Positions 32,774 through 41,257 of a stretch of 64,000 nt of DNA are shown here, one piece after another. Both the position numbers and the translations under genes were made by a program. Positions within the stretch are counted from its first letter, which is position 1, and each line of letters starts with the position of its first letter. The notes beneath the pieces are model-generated. The model was not told the DNA's origin and made no database searches. It was given only the letters and a program-made list of their open reading frames with translations. Origin of the DNA: CAVQWT01 sp963717705 (GTDB lineage Bacteria; Pseudomonadota; Gammaproteobacteria; Burkholderiales; Casimicrobiaceae); assembly GCA_963717705.1 (NCBI GenBank), contig CAVQWT010000003.1, forward strand, positions 1 to 64,000, read 5' to 3'.

Positions 32774-33654
32774 ACGCGCGGCTCGAGGCGATCGCCCTCG
32801 ATTTCGGCTACCGTGGCCACCCGGTGGGGCGAGGCGTGACGCTTTCGCTGCGCGACGGCGAGATCGTCTGCCTGCTCGGACCCAACGGCGGCGGCAAGTC
32901 GACATTCTTCAGGACGCTGCTGGGCTTGCTGCCCGCGCAGGGTGGAGGGGTGCGCCTCGACGGCGAGGATTTGGCGAAGATGGCGCGTGCCGCCATTGCG
33001 CGGCGCGTCAGCTACGTGCCGCAGGCGCACGCCGGCTTTTTCCCCTACACGGTCCGCGACGTCGTGCTGATGGGGCGCACCGCGCACCTCGGTCCGTTCG
33101 CGGTGCCGTCGCGGCGCGACCGCGAGCTCGCCGCCGGGGCGCTCGCGCGGCTGCGACTCGAGCACCTCGCCGAAGCCGACTACACGCGCATTTCCGGAGG
33201 CGAGCGGCAACTCACGCTGATCGCCCGCGCGATCGCCCAGGCCGCGCCGCTGGTCGTGATGGACGAGCCGACGGCCAGCCTCGACTTTGGCAACCAGGTG
33301 CGCGTGCTGGACGAAGTGCGCGCGCTCGCCCGCGGCGGCTGCGGCGTGCTGATGGCGACCCACGATCCCGACCAGGCGTTCCTCTGCGCCGACCGCGTCG
33401 CGCTGATCGGCAGCGGCAGGCTGCTCGCCGACGCCCCGCCCGACGAGGCGGTGACGCCCGCGGCGATGCGCGTGCTCTACGGGGTCAACGTGGTGCTGCG
33501 CGACGTGGAGAGTCGACGCCGGAATCCGGCCGCACGCGGCGCATCTGCGTTCCGGTCGGGCCCTGAACCTCAGCGCAGCCGCGGCGCGATCATCAGGTCG
33601 AGGATCGGCGGCGACTCACGCTGGACCGGCAGCGCGCGACCGATCCGGCGGTGA
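32770..33654 (+). CDS. ABC ATPase of the MolABC-like transporter, altered C-terminus
   Basis: The protein has Walker A LLGPNGGGKSTFF, signature RISGGERQLTLIARAIAQ, Walker B LVVMDEPTASLDFG and MATHDPDQ. After LYGVNVVLRDVE the frame runs 44 residues of Arg-rich sequence without family likeness. If one G is added near 33506-33510, the frame instead reads ESTPESGRTRRICVPVGP and stops at 33566, giving about 265 residues and a typical family end. The annotated length is 294. The catalytic core is complete, so the protein may still work. Confidence 0.82.
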   Translation: MNARLEAIALDFGYRGHPVGRGVTLSLRDGEIVCLLGPNGGGKSTFFRTLLGLLPAQGGGVRLDGEDLAKMARAAIARRVSYVPQAHAGFFPYTVRDVVLMGRTAHLGPFAVPSRRDRELAAGALARLRLEHLAEADYTRISGGERQLTLIARAIAQAAPLVVMDEPTASLDFGNQVRVLDEVRALARGGCGVLMATHDPDQAFLCADRVALIGSGRLLADAPPDEAVTPAAMRVLYGVNVVLRDVESRRRNPAARGASAFRSGPEPQRSRGAIIRSRIGGDSRWTGSARPIRR

Positions 33655-33731
33655 GGGCGGAGTTGCTGGCGAAGGGCTACGTCGCCGAAGGCTACGGCCC
33701 CGACGCGACGATCATGTGCGCGCCGGGTTGA
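33603..33731 (+). pseudogene. C-terminal remnant of a secreted protein (GYVAEGYGP motif)
   Basis: In a frame different from the ATPase, codons 33603-33731 read RLTLDRQRATDPAVRAELLA, KGYVAEGYGPDATIMCAP and a stop. This resembles the closing segment of betaproteobacterial secreted or lipoprotein repeat domains that end in W/Y-x-x-EGYGP-x-x-x-x-MC. No start or upstream domain exists. I regard it as a leftover of a deleted gene; recognition is from memory of the motif. Confidence 0.4.
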
Positions 33732-33740
33732 GCGCCATCG

Positions 33741-34640
33741 CTACTCGTTGGCGACGCCGTGCGGGACGTGGCCCGACGGCACGTGCTTCGAGGCGCTCTC
33801 GACGTGCCGCGTCTGGTCGTCGAAGTAGAAGTCGGGCTCGAACTCGCGCAGGAAAGGGCCCTTCTCGAGTCCGCCGAGGAACATCGCCTCGTCGATGGCG
33901 ATGTTCCAGTCCATCAGCGTGCGGATGGCGCGCTCGTGCGCGGGCGCGCTGCGCGCCGTGACCAGCGCCGTGCGCAGCTTCATCGGGCCGGCGCGCGACT
34001 CGACCTGCAGCCGGTGCAGCGCCTCGAGCAGCGGCTTGAACGGGCCTGACGGCAGCGGCCGCAGGGCGTTCTTCGCCTCGTGCGTCTGGAACGCGGTGAG
34101 GCCCTCGGCCTGGTAGACGCGCTCGGCCTCGTCGGCGAACAGCACGGCGTCGCCGTCGAACGCGATGCGCACCTCGTCGGGGTGCGAGTCGGTCGACTGC
34201 GACTGCGTGTAGACCATCGCCGCTGGGAAGCCCGCCTCGAGCGCGCGCCGCACGTCGTCGTCGTTGGCCGACAGGAAGAGGTTGGCCTTCAGCGGCGCGA
34301 GATAGCTGAACGGGGCGCGGCCGCGGGTGAACACGCCGCGCTCGATCGGCAGCCCCGAGCCCTTGACCGAGCGGAACACCCGCAGCCCCGACACCGGATC
34401 GTTGCGCGACAGGATCACCACCTCGACCCGCTTGGCCGCGTCGTCGTTGAAGCGCAGCAGCTTGCGCACGAGGCGGTAGGCGACGCCGGGCTTCGCCGGC
34501 AGCATCAGCCGCTCGAGCTGCAGCGTCATGTACGCGCGGTCGTCCGCGGTCTCGAAGACCTGGTTCTCCTCCTCGAAGTCGAACAGCGCGCGCGAGCTGA
34601 TCGCGACGACGAGTTGGTCGGTGAGGTCCGGCGCGGCCAT
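33741..34640 (-). CDS. 5'-nucleotidase (NT5C1-like family)
   Basis: The 299-residue cytoplasmic protein begins LTDQLVVAISSRALFDFEEE, where the Asp/Glu-rich block fits this family's phosphohydrolase site. It continues with VILSRNDPVSGLRVFRSVKG and LKANLFLSANDDDVRRAL, and ends with FDGDAVLFADEAERVY and IDEAMFLGGLEKGPFLREF. Members dephosphorylate nucleoside monophosphates. ATG 34640 (MAAPDL) was chosen over upstream frames by family fit. It lies downstream of the ornithine aminotransferase gene on the same strand, with no obvious functional link. Confidence 0.83.
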   Translation of the reverse strand: MAAPDLTDQLVVAISSRALFDFEEENQVFETADDRAYMTLQLERLMLPAKPGVAYRLVRKLLRFNDDAAKRVEVVILSRNDPVSGLRVFRSVKGSGLPIERGVFTRGRAPFSYLAPLKANLFLSANDDDVRRALEAGFPAAMVYTQSQSTDSHPDEVRIAFDGDAVLFADEAERVYQAEGLTAFQTHEAKNALRPLPSGPFKPLLEALHRLQVESRAGPMKLRTALVTARSAPAHERAIRTLMDWNIAIDEAMFLGGLEKGPFLREFEPDFYFDDQTRHVESASKHVPSGHVPHGVANE

Positions 34641-34703
34641 CGCGAAAGTATACGCCGCGGTCCGCGTCGCCACCGCTCGCCCGGGTGGTCGAGGCGCGCG
34701 CGA

Positions 34704-35981
34704 TCAGGCAGCGTGCCTCAGCCCGTCCGGCAGCTCGGCGAAGACCGCGCGCACTTCGTTCGCGGCCCAGTCGAGGTCCGCACGCGCGATCACCAGCGGC
34801 GGCGCGAAGCGCACGACGGTGCCATGCGTGTCCTTCGACAGGATGCCGCGCGCCAGCAGCCGTTCCACCACCTGCCGGGCGGTGACCCACGTGGTGTCGA
34901 CTTCGAGCCCGATGAACAGGCCGCGGCCGCGGACGTCGCGGATCAGCGGACTGCGGATGTCCCGGAGCGCCGCGAGCAGATGCGCGCCCAGCTCGGCCGA
35001 GCGCTCGATCAGTCCTTCGTCGAACAGCACCGCCAGCGCTTCGAGGCCGACCGCCGCCGCCAGCGGATTGCCGCCGAAGGTGCTGCCGTGGTCGCCGGGC
35101 GTGAACACCCTCATCACGTCGTCGGTGGCGACGAACGCCGACACCGGCAGCAGCCCGCCGCCGAGCGCCTTGCCCAGGATCACGCCGTCCGGCCGCACGC
35201 CCTCGTGCTCGCAGGCCAGAAAGCGCCCGGTGCGGCCCATGCCGGTCTGGATCTCGTCGCAGATGAGCAGGACGTTTCGCTCGCGACAGATGCGCGCGCA
35301 CGCGGCCAGCCAGCCCGCCGGCGGGACGACGATGCCGCCCTCGCCCTGGATCGGCTCGACCAGGAACGCCGCGGTGTTCGGGCCGATCGCGCGCGCGAGC
35401 GCCGCCGCGTCGCCGAAGGGGACCGACACGAAACCGGGCGGGAACGGGCCGAACCCGTCGCGATACTGCGGTTCGGACGAGAAGCCGACGATGGTGATGG
35501 AACGGCCGTGGAAATTGCCGTCGCAGACGATGATCTCGGCCTTCCCGTCGGGGATGCCCTTGATCCTGTGGCCCCACTTGCGCGCGGCCTTCAGCGCGGT
35601 CTCGACGGCCTCGGCGCCCCCGCTCGCGGGCAGCGCGCGATCGAGGCCGGTCACTTCGGTCAGCCGCCGCAGGAACTCCGGCAGCTGGGGATTGTGAAAC
35701 GCGCGCGAGGTGACCGCCAGCCGCTGCGCCTGTCCGGCGAGCGCGCGGACCAGCCGCGGATGCGCGTGCCCGTGCGATACCGCCGAGTACGCGCTCATCA
35801 TGTCGAGGTAGCGGCGGCCGTGCTCGTCGCGGACCCACGCGCCTTCGCCGTCGGTCAGCACCACCGGCAGCGGGTCGTAGTTGCGCGCGCCATACGCGCG
35901 CTCGGTGCGGATGGCCGGCGCCGGCGGCGCGGCAGTCGACGAGGTGGCGGCGGGGCCGCGGGGGGGAAGGCGACGGGGCAT
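34704..35981 (-). CDS. rocD: Ornithine--oxo-acid aminotransferase-like, class III
   Basis: The 425-residue PLP enzyme moves the delta-amino group of ornithine to 2-oxoglutarate. It shows PASGGAEAVETALKAARKWG, the Asp of LLICDEIQTGMGRTG, and the PLP Lys in VILGKALGGGLLPVSAF. PVVLTDGEGAWVRDEHGRRY and SAYSAVSHGHAHPRL fit RocD. ATG 35981 follows GGAGAA. An Ala/Pro-rich stretch of about 25 residues precedes the domain. Downstream of a three-gene amine dehydrogenase on the same strand, it suggests use of ornithine, proline or opine-type compounds. Confidence 0.86.
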   Translation of the reverse strand: MPRRLPPRGPAATSSTAAPPAPAIRTERAYGARNYDPLPVVLTDGEGAWVRDEHGRRYLDMMSAYSAVSHGHAHPRLVRALAGQAQRLAVTSRAFHNPQLPEFLRRLTEVTGLDRALPASGGAEAVETALKAARKWGHRIKGIPDGKAEIIVCDGNFHGRSITIVGFSSEPQYRDGFGPFPPGFVSVPFGDAAALARAIGPNTAAFLVEPIQGEGGIVVPPAGWLAACARICRERNVLLICDEIQTGMGRTGRFLACEHEGVRPDGVILGKALGGGLLPVSAFVATDDVMRVFTPGDHGSTFGGNPLAAAVGLEALAVLFDEGLIERSAELGAHLLAALRDIRSPLIRDVRGRGLFIGLEVDTTWVTARQVVERLLARGILSKDTHGTVVRFAPPLVIARADLDWAANEVRAVFAELPDGLRHAA

Positions 35982-36178
35982 GGCGATTCTCCGACCGGCG
36001 GGCGGCTCGTGGCCGGCGCCGGTCCTGGTCGAAACCTCCGCGCGGCGCGATCGGCGCCTTGCGGTGCGTGCCGATGGCGCCGGGCAGGGCCGCACGTCAT
36101 CGAGGGCGCGACTTTACGCGCCGCGGATGACAATGCCTATGCGCAGTGCAGCATCGCGTGACCGTCGCCTGGCGGCGG

Positions 36179-37657
36179 TCAGTGCGTGCCGGTGACGCGC
36201 ACCACCGCGGCCAGCGCGTCGGGCGTCGTCGGCAGCGCGCCAAGCTCGTCGAGCGTCACCGGCTTGACCGGGAAGCGGGCGTGCAGATGGCCGACGGCGG
36301 CCGGCGACAGCCGCCGTGCGCGGGCGATCATCTCGCTCACCGCCAGCCCGCAGAACCGGCCCTGGCAGGGTCCCATGCCGCAGCGCAGGTAGGCCTTGAG
36401 CTGGTTGGGGCCGGTGGCGCCCTGCGCGATCGCATCGGCGATGGCGCCGGCGGTGACCTCCTCGCAGCGGCAGACGACGGCGCCCGGGTCCGTCGCGGGA
36501 TCCGGCGCGCGAAACGCATCGGCGGGGCGGTACATCCGGTCGAGCAGCGCGCGGCCCGCGACGGCACGCGCCAGCGCCTTGCGGTGCGGCCCCGCCGCGC
36601 GGCCGCGGGTCGTCGCATCGATGCGGCCCAGCGCGTTGGCCGCGGCCAGCGCCGCGAGGTGGCCGCGCGCCTGCGCCGCGTCGGCGCCGAGGATGCCGCC
36701 GCCGTCGCCGGCGACGAACACGTCGGCGACGGTCGTGCCGCCCCAGTCGTCGATGACGGGCTCGAAGCACGCCTGCGCGTCGTTCCAGCGCAGCGCGCAG
36801 CCCAGCGCGCTGGCGAAGTTGACGTTCGGCACGACGCCCTGGTGCAGCAGCAGCAGGTCGGCCGGCTGGGTCACCGCGGCGCCGCGCCGGGTCCAGCGCA
36901 CGGCCTCGACCCGGTCGTCGCCCTCGGCTGACAGCGCGTCGACGTGGTCGACGACCCGCACCTTCCGGCGCACCGTCGCGAGCAGCGACAGCCCCTTGCG
37001 GGCGTACCCCGACCGCAGGAACGACGGCGCCACCGCGAGCGCCGCGCGGATGCGTCCGCGCGGCGTGGTGTCGAGCAGCGCATCGACGACGAGCCCGGCG
37101 TTGAGGTACTGCCACGCGAGCAGCCACAGCAGCGGCCCGCTGCCGGCAAGGACGGTGCGGCCGCGGGGTATCACGCCGGAGCCCTTCAGCAGGCGTTGCG
37201 CCGCGCCCGCGAGCAGGACGCCGGGCAGCGTGCCGCCGGGAATCGGCACCGGCCGCTCCTGCGCGCCGGTCGCCAGGATCAGCGCCGCCGCCTCGACCGT
37301 CTCGGTGTGGCGCGCCGCCGGGCCGCCCACGGTGACCGCCAGCGTGATGGCGCCGTCGGCGCGCGTCGCCGCCGCCCACACGGTCGCCCGCGGCACGTGC
37401 AGCGCGAGCGAGCGGTGGAACGCGGCGACGAGCGCCGCGCCGTCGGCATACTCGCGGCCGAACAGCGCCTCGCCGCGCGCGATCGAGAACGGCCCTGCGC
37501 CGGCCCCGGCGCCGGCGAAGATCTGCCCGCCGGGATGGTCGTGCTCGTCGAACACGATGGTGTCGAGCCCGTAGCCGGAGGCGGTGATCGCCGCGGCGAG
37601 CCCCGCCGGACCCGCGCCGACGATCGCGACGTCGTAGCGACGGTGGGCGAAGCTCAT
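36179..37657 (-). CDS. FAD/NAD(P) oxidoreductase subunit with BFD-like [2Fe-2S] domain (HcnB/OoxA type)
   Basis: The 492-residue protein has an N-terminal FAD site (DVAIVGAGPAGLAAAITA), a middle second dinucleotide loop (VLAGSGPLLWLLA), and DVFVAGDGGGILG. A C-terminal bacterioferritin-associated-ferredoxin-like cluster domain has Cys residues in VCRCEE and CGMGPCQGRFCG. It is the electron-transfer subunit of heteromeric amine dehydrogenases (opine oxidase, hydrogen cyanide synthase, D-hydroxyproline dehydrogenase). ATG 37657 overlaps the ferredoxin gene's stop as ATGA. Confidence 0.85.
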   Translation of the reverse strand: MSFAHRRYDVAIVGAGPAGLAAAITASGYGLDTIVFDEHDHPGGQIFAGAGAGAGPFSIARGEALFGREYADGAALVAAFHRSLALHVPRATVWAAATRADGAITLAVTVGGPAARHTETVEAAALILATGAQERPVPIPGGTLPGVLLAGAAQRLLKGSGVIPRGRTVLAGSGPLLWLLAWQYLNAGLVVDALLDTTPRGRIRAALAVAPSFLRSGYARKGLSLLATVRRKVRVVDHVDALSAEGDDRVEAVRWTRRGAAVTQPADLLLLHQGVVPNVNFASALGCALRWNDAQACFEPVIDDWGGTTVADVFVAGDGGGILGADAAQARGHLAALAAANALGRIDATTRGRAAGPHRKALARAVAGRALLDRMYRPADAFRAPDPATDPGAVVCRCEEVTAGAIADAIAQGATGPNQLKAYLRCGMGPCQGRFCGLAVSEMIARARRLSPAAVGHLHARFPVKPVTLDELGALPTTPDALAAVVRVTGTH

Positions 37658-37986
37658 CGCCGGCCCGCCGGGTGCGCCGGCCCCGGCCCCCCGTCGTCGA
37701 GTGAACGCGCGCCGCGCTGCGTCTCGACGTGCATGCCGGGCGCGACGACCACCATGCAGGCCTGCCGGTTCGGCACCCCGTCGATGGTCACGAGACAGTC
37801 GAAGCACACGCCCATCAGGCACAGCGGGCCGCGCGGCGCGCCAGCGACCGGCGTGGTGCGGAACGCGAGCCGGCCTGCGACCAGCAGCGCCGCCGCGACG
37901 GTGTCGCCGCTGCGGGCGACCGCCGGCGCGCCGTCGACGACGATGTCGACGGCGCCGCCGCCGGCTTCAGGCAGCCGCGCGAACAT
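37654..37986 (-). CDS. Small (2Fe-2S)-binding subunit (HcnA type)
   Basis: The 110-residue ferredoxin-like protein carries the pattern CLMGVCFDC followed by Cys in RQACMV, four Cys for one plant-type [2Fe-2S] cluster. It is the smallest subunit of the HcnABC-like complex and passes electrons between the flavoproteins. It overlaps the upstream oxidase gene by 20 bases and the downstream subunit gene by 4. The C-terminal 25 residues are Pro/Gly-rich and not conserved. Confidence 0.85.
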   Translation of the reverse strand: MFARLPEAGGGAVDIVVDGAPAVARSGDTVAAALLVAGRLAFRTTPVAGAPRGPLCLMGVCFDCLVTIDGVPNRQACMVVVAPGMHVETQRGARSLDDGGPGPAHPAGRR

Positions 37987-39094
37987 CGAAGCGCTCCGTG
38001 CCGAAGGGCGCCAGCCGCGACGCCAAGGTGCCCGCGCCGATCGCCGGCGCGACGACGTAGGCGTGCGCGGCCGCCAGCGTGACGCCGCTGTGGCAGCTGA
38101 CGACGAACGCGCCCGGATGCGTGCGGCTCTGCGCGTAGATGGGGAAGCCGTCGGGGCTCATCACCCGCAGCGCCGCCCAGGCGCGATTGACGCGCACGCC
38201 GCCGAGCGCAGGGAACACGCGGACGGCGCGGCGCGCCATCTCGCCCAGCACGGCGAGGTCGAGATCGTCGTCGAGGCCCCGCTCCTCCTGCGAATCGCCG
38301 ATCAGCACCGTCCCTTCGTCGGTCTGCCGCAGCGTCTCGACCGGAAACGGCAGGAACGGCTGCACCCGCTCGAGGGCGATGATCTGGCCCTTGTTCGGCT
38401 TGAGCGGCGCCGCCAGCCCGACCATCGGGGCGAGCCGCGCGTTGGCGAGACCCGCCGCGAGCACGACGCGCTCGGTGCGCACGTCGCCCGCCGGCGTGGA
38501 CAGCGTGAAGCCGCCGGTGCGCGGCGCGATCGCGGTGACCGGTCGCGCCGGCAGGTAGTCGACGCCGGCTTGCGTCAGCGCCGCGTGCAGCGCCGACAGC
38601 AGCTTCAGCGGGTTGCAGTGACCGTCGAGCGGGGTCCAGGTCCCGCCGACGACGTCGGGCCCCAGCGTCGCCGCGGGCAGCCGCCGCGCGATGCCGGTGC
38701 GGTCGAGCACGTCGATGTGGTAGCGCTCGAAGCCGGTTTGCGCGACGACCGCCTCGAGCCGCGCGACGCGCCGTGCGAGTTCGTCGGCCGACAGGCAGAT
38801 CGAAAGTCCGCCCGGCTGGACGAGCGCGACGTCGACGCCGGTGTCACCGGCGAGCGCGGCCGCGAGGCGCGGCCACAGGCGCGCCGACGCCTGCGTCAGC
38901 GCACCGTAGGCGGGCAGTCCGGCGCCTTTGCCCTGCACCCAGATCAGCCCGAAATTGCCGCGCGACGCGCGCACGGCGACGTCGCCTTCGTCGAACACGG
39001 CCAGCCGCGAGCCGAGCGCGCGCAGCCCGTACGCGATCGACGCGCCGGCGAGACCGCCGCCGACGATGGCGAAGTCGTAGCTGCTGCGCTCCAT
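37967..39094 (-). CDS. D-amino-acid-oxidase-family catalytic subunit (HcnC/OoxB type)
   Basis: The 375-residue flavoprotein starts YDFAIVGGGLAGASIAYGL (FAD GxGxxG) and has GNFGLIWVQGKG, DGHCNPLKLLSAL, PNKGQIIALE and the late SPDGFPIYAQS and HSGVTLAAAHAY blocks. It oxidises a secondary or primary amine in partnership with the two subunits encoded downstream. Possible substrates are opines, D-hydroxyproline or glycine; sequence alone does not decide. The neighbouring ornithine aminotransferase favours an arginine/ornithine/proline-derived compound. Confidence 0.83.
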   Translation of the reverse strand: MERSSYDFAIVGGGLAGASIAYGLRALGSRLAVFDEGDVAVRASRGNFGLIWVQGKGAGLPAYGALTQASARLWPRLAAALAGDTGVDVALVQPGGLSICLSADELARRVARLEAVVAQTGFERYHIDVLDRTGIARRLPAATLGPDVVGGTWTPLDGHCNPLKLLSALHAALTQAGVDYLPARPVTAIAPRTGGFTLSTPAGDVRTERVVLAAGLANARLAPMVGLAAPLKPNKGQIIALERVQPFLPFPVETLRQTDEGTVLIGDSQEERGLDDDLDLAVLGEMARRAVRVFPALGGVRVNRAWAALRVMSPDGFPIYAQSRTHPGAFVVSCHSGVTLAAAHAYVVAPAIGAGTLASRLAPFGTERFDVRAAA

Positions 39095-39244
39095 GCTCCG
39101 ATGCTACGCCCCGGCGGCGGGGCTGCGACGCATTGCTGCGTCGACAACCGCTGCCGGGGCGCCGCGATGCGGCACGCGCGCCACACCCGCCGCGGGGTCC
39201 GCAGCGGGGTTCCCGCCACAACGCCGCCCCCTGCGGCCGCCGGA

Positions 39245-39835
39245 TCAGGCCGGTACGCCGGCGAACCGGAGCAGCGCAGGCAGGTCGGGGGCGATGTCCT
39301 CGTAGCCGTGGCTGCCGCCGCCGCGCACCTGTTGCCAGGCCCCGCCGTAGAACTCGACCATCGTCCGCCAGTCGAGCACTTCGTCGCCCGACCGCGCGAG
39401 GAGGAGGTACCGCCCGGGCCGGGTGATCCGCGCCACTGCCAGCGCGCGCAGTTCGTAGAAATGCCGCGGCAGCACCTCGAACGTCTCGCCGGTGTGGAAG
39501 TTGGTCTGCGGCCCCGAATAGGGCGCCAGGTCCTCGTACGGCCGGACCGCAGGGTTGATCAGCACTGCGCGCGCGCCGATCGCCTCGGCCAGGTGCGTCG
39601 CGTAGTAGCCGCCCAGCGAGCTGCCGACGAAGGTCAGCGGCTCGCCGGCCGGGACGTTGGCCCGCACCCAGTCCGCGACCGCGGCCACCGCCCGCGCCGG
39701 CTCGTGCGCGAGCGCGGGGACCTCGAGCCGCGGGCGGTGCGCCGCGGGCAGCCCCGCCACGGCTTCCGCCAGCAGCCGCGCCTTGAGACTCTGCGGCGAG
39801 CTGCGGAAGCCGTGCAGGTAGACGATCGTGGTCAT
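39245..39835 (-). CDS. YqiA/YcfP-family alpha/beta-hydrolase
   Basis: The 196-residue esterase-like protein begins TIVYLHGFRSSPQSLKARLL. The nucleophile Ser lies in FVGSSLGGYYATHL, with a late Asp in ARSGDEVLDW and His in GGGSHGYED completing the triad. ATG 39835 overlaps the mpl stop as ATGA, so both are coupled. The physiological ester is unknown. Confidence 0.86.
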   Translation of the reverse strand: MTTIVYLHGFRSSPQSLKARLLAEAVAGLPAAHRPRLEVPALAHEPARAVAAVADWVRANVPAGEPLTFVGSSLGGYYATHLAEAIGARAVLINPAVRPYEDLAPYSGPQTNFHTGETFEVLPRHFYELRALAVARITRPGRYLLLARSGDEVLDWRTMVEFYGGAWQQVRGGGSHGYEDIAPDLPALLRFAGVPA

Positions 39836-41247
39836 CCGCGGGCCACGGGCGCGGACCGCGCGCCGAGCGCGGCGAGCAGCTTGTCGTGGACGCCGCCGAA
39901 GCCGCCGTTGCTCATCACCAGCACATGATCGCCAGGGCGCGCGGCGGCGGCGACGGCGGCGACCAGCGCGGCCAGGTCGGTGTGCGCGGAGGCGCGCGGT
40001 CCCAGCGGCGCCAGCGCGGCCGCGGCGTCCCAGCCCAGGTTCGCGGCGTAGCAGTACACGCGGTCGGCGCCGGCGAGGCTGCCGGGCAGCGCGTCCTTCA
40101 TCGCGCCGAGCTTCATCGTGTTCGACCGCGGCTCGAGCACGGCGAGGATGCGCGGCGCGCCGTCGCGCGCGGGACCGCCCGCGGCGCCGCGGCCGAGTTG
40201 CCGCGCGAGGCCATCGACCGTGGTCGCGATCGCCGTCGGATGATGCGCGAAGTCATCCCAGACGGTGACGCCGTCGGCGCTGCCGCGCCGCTCGAGGCGG
40301 CGCTTCACGCCCTGGAACGCCGCCAGCGCGTCGAGGCTCGCGCGCACCGGCACGCCGGCGTGTCGCGCGGCGGCGACCGCGGCCAGCGCGTTCAGCTGGT
40401 TGTGCCGCCCCGCCTGCCCGAACGCGAGCGTTCCCTGCGGCGCGCCGCCGAGCAGGATCGTGCCGTCGACGCCGATCGTCCAGTCCGGGCCGGTGCCCGG
40501 CACCTCGGCCAGGCCGAAACGCTCGACCTCGCTCCAGCAGCCGCGCGCGAGCACGCGGGCGAGGCTCGCCTCGCCGCCGTTGACGACGAGCCGTCCGCTC
40601 CTCGGCACCGTGCGGACCAGGTGGTGGAACTGGGTCTCGATCGCGGCGAGGTCGGGGAAGATGTCCGCGTGGTCGAATTCGAGATTGTTGAGGATCGCGG
40701 TGCGCGGCCGGTAGTGGACGAACTTCGAGCGCTTGTCGAAGAACGCCGTGTCGTACTCGTCGGCCTCGATGGCGAAGAACGGGCTGTCGGTGAGCCGGGC
40801 CGACACGCCGAAATCGAGCGGCACGCCGCCGATGAGGAATCCCGGCCGCAGGTTGGCGTGCTCGAGGATCCACGCCAGCATCGCCGTCGTCGTCGTCTTG
40901 CCGTGGGTGCCGGCGACCGCCAGCACCCACTTTCCCGCCAGCACGTTCTCGGCGAGCCACTGCGGCCCCGACACGTACGGCAGGCCGCGGTCGAGCACGG
41001 CCTCGATCAGCGGATTGCCGCGCGACACCACGTTGCCGACGACGAACACGTCGGCGCCGCGCGCCGGGCCGTCGAGCTGCGCCGGGTCGAAGCCCTCGAC
41101 CAGGTCGATGCCCAGCGCGGCGAGCTGCGTCGACATCGGCGGATAGACGTTGGCGTCGCAGCCGGTCACGGTGTGGCCCGCGGCCTTGGCGATCGCGGCG
41201 ATGCCGCCCATGAACGTGCCGCAGATGCCGAGGATGTGCAGGTGCAT
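39832..41247 (-). CDS. mpl: UDP-N-acetylmuramate:tripeptide ligase Mpl
   Basis: The 471-residue Mur ligase reattaches recycled L-Ala-gamma-D-Glu-meso-DAP to UDP-MurNAc in the cytoplasm. Seen are the N-terminal LHILGICGTFMGGIAAIAKA, the ATP loop AVAGTHGKTTTTAML, FFAIEADEYDTAFFDKRSKF, LNNLEFDHADIF, and the C-terminal WDDFAHHPTAI and LEPRSNTMKLG. The IADEYDTAFFDKRSKF-like wording separates Mpl from MurC. Length and start (ATG 41247) are normal. Confidence 0.93.
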   Translation of the reverse strand: MHLHILGICGTFMGGIAAIAKAAGHTVTGCDANVYPPMSTQLAALGIDLVEGFDPAQLDGPARGADVFVVGNVVSRGNPLIEAVLDRGLPYVSGPQWLAENVLAGKWVLAVAGTHGKTTTTAMLAWILEHANLRPGFLIGGVPLDFGVSARLTDSPFFAIEADEYDTAFFDKRSKFVHYRPRTAILNNLEFDHADIFPDLAAIETQFHHLVRTVPRSGRLVVNGGEASLARVLARGCWSEVERFGLAEVPGTGPDWTIGVDGTILLGGAPQGTLAFGQAGRHNQLNALAAVAAARHAGVPVRASLDALAAFQGVKRRLERRGSADGVTVWDDFAHHPTAIATTVDGLARQLGRGAAGGPARDGAPRILAVLEPRSNTMKLGAMKDALPGSLAGADRVYCYAANLGWDAAAALAPLGPRASAHTDLAALVAAVAAAARPGDHVLVMSNGGFGGVHDKLLAALGARSAPVARG

Positions 41248-41257
41248 GGCGAACTTC

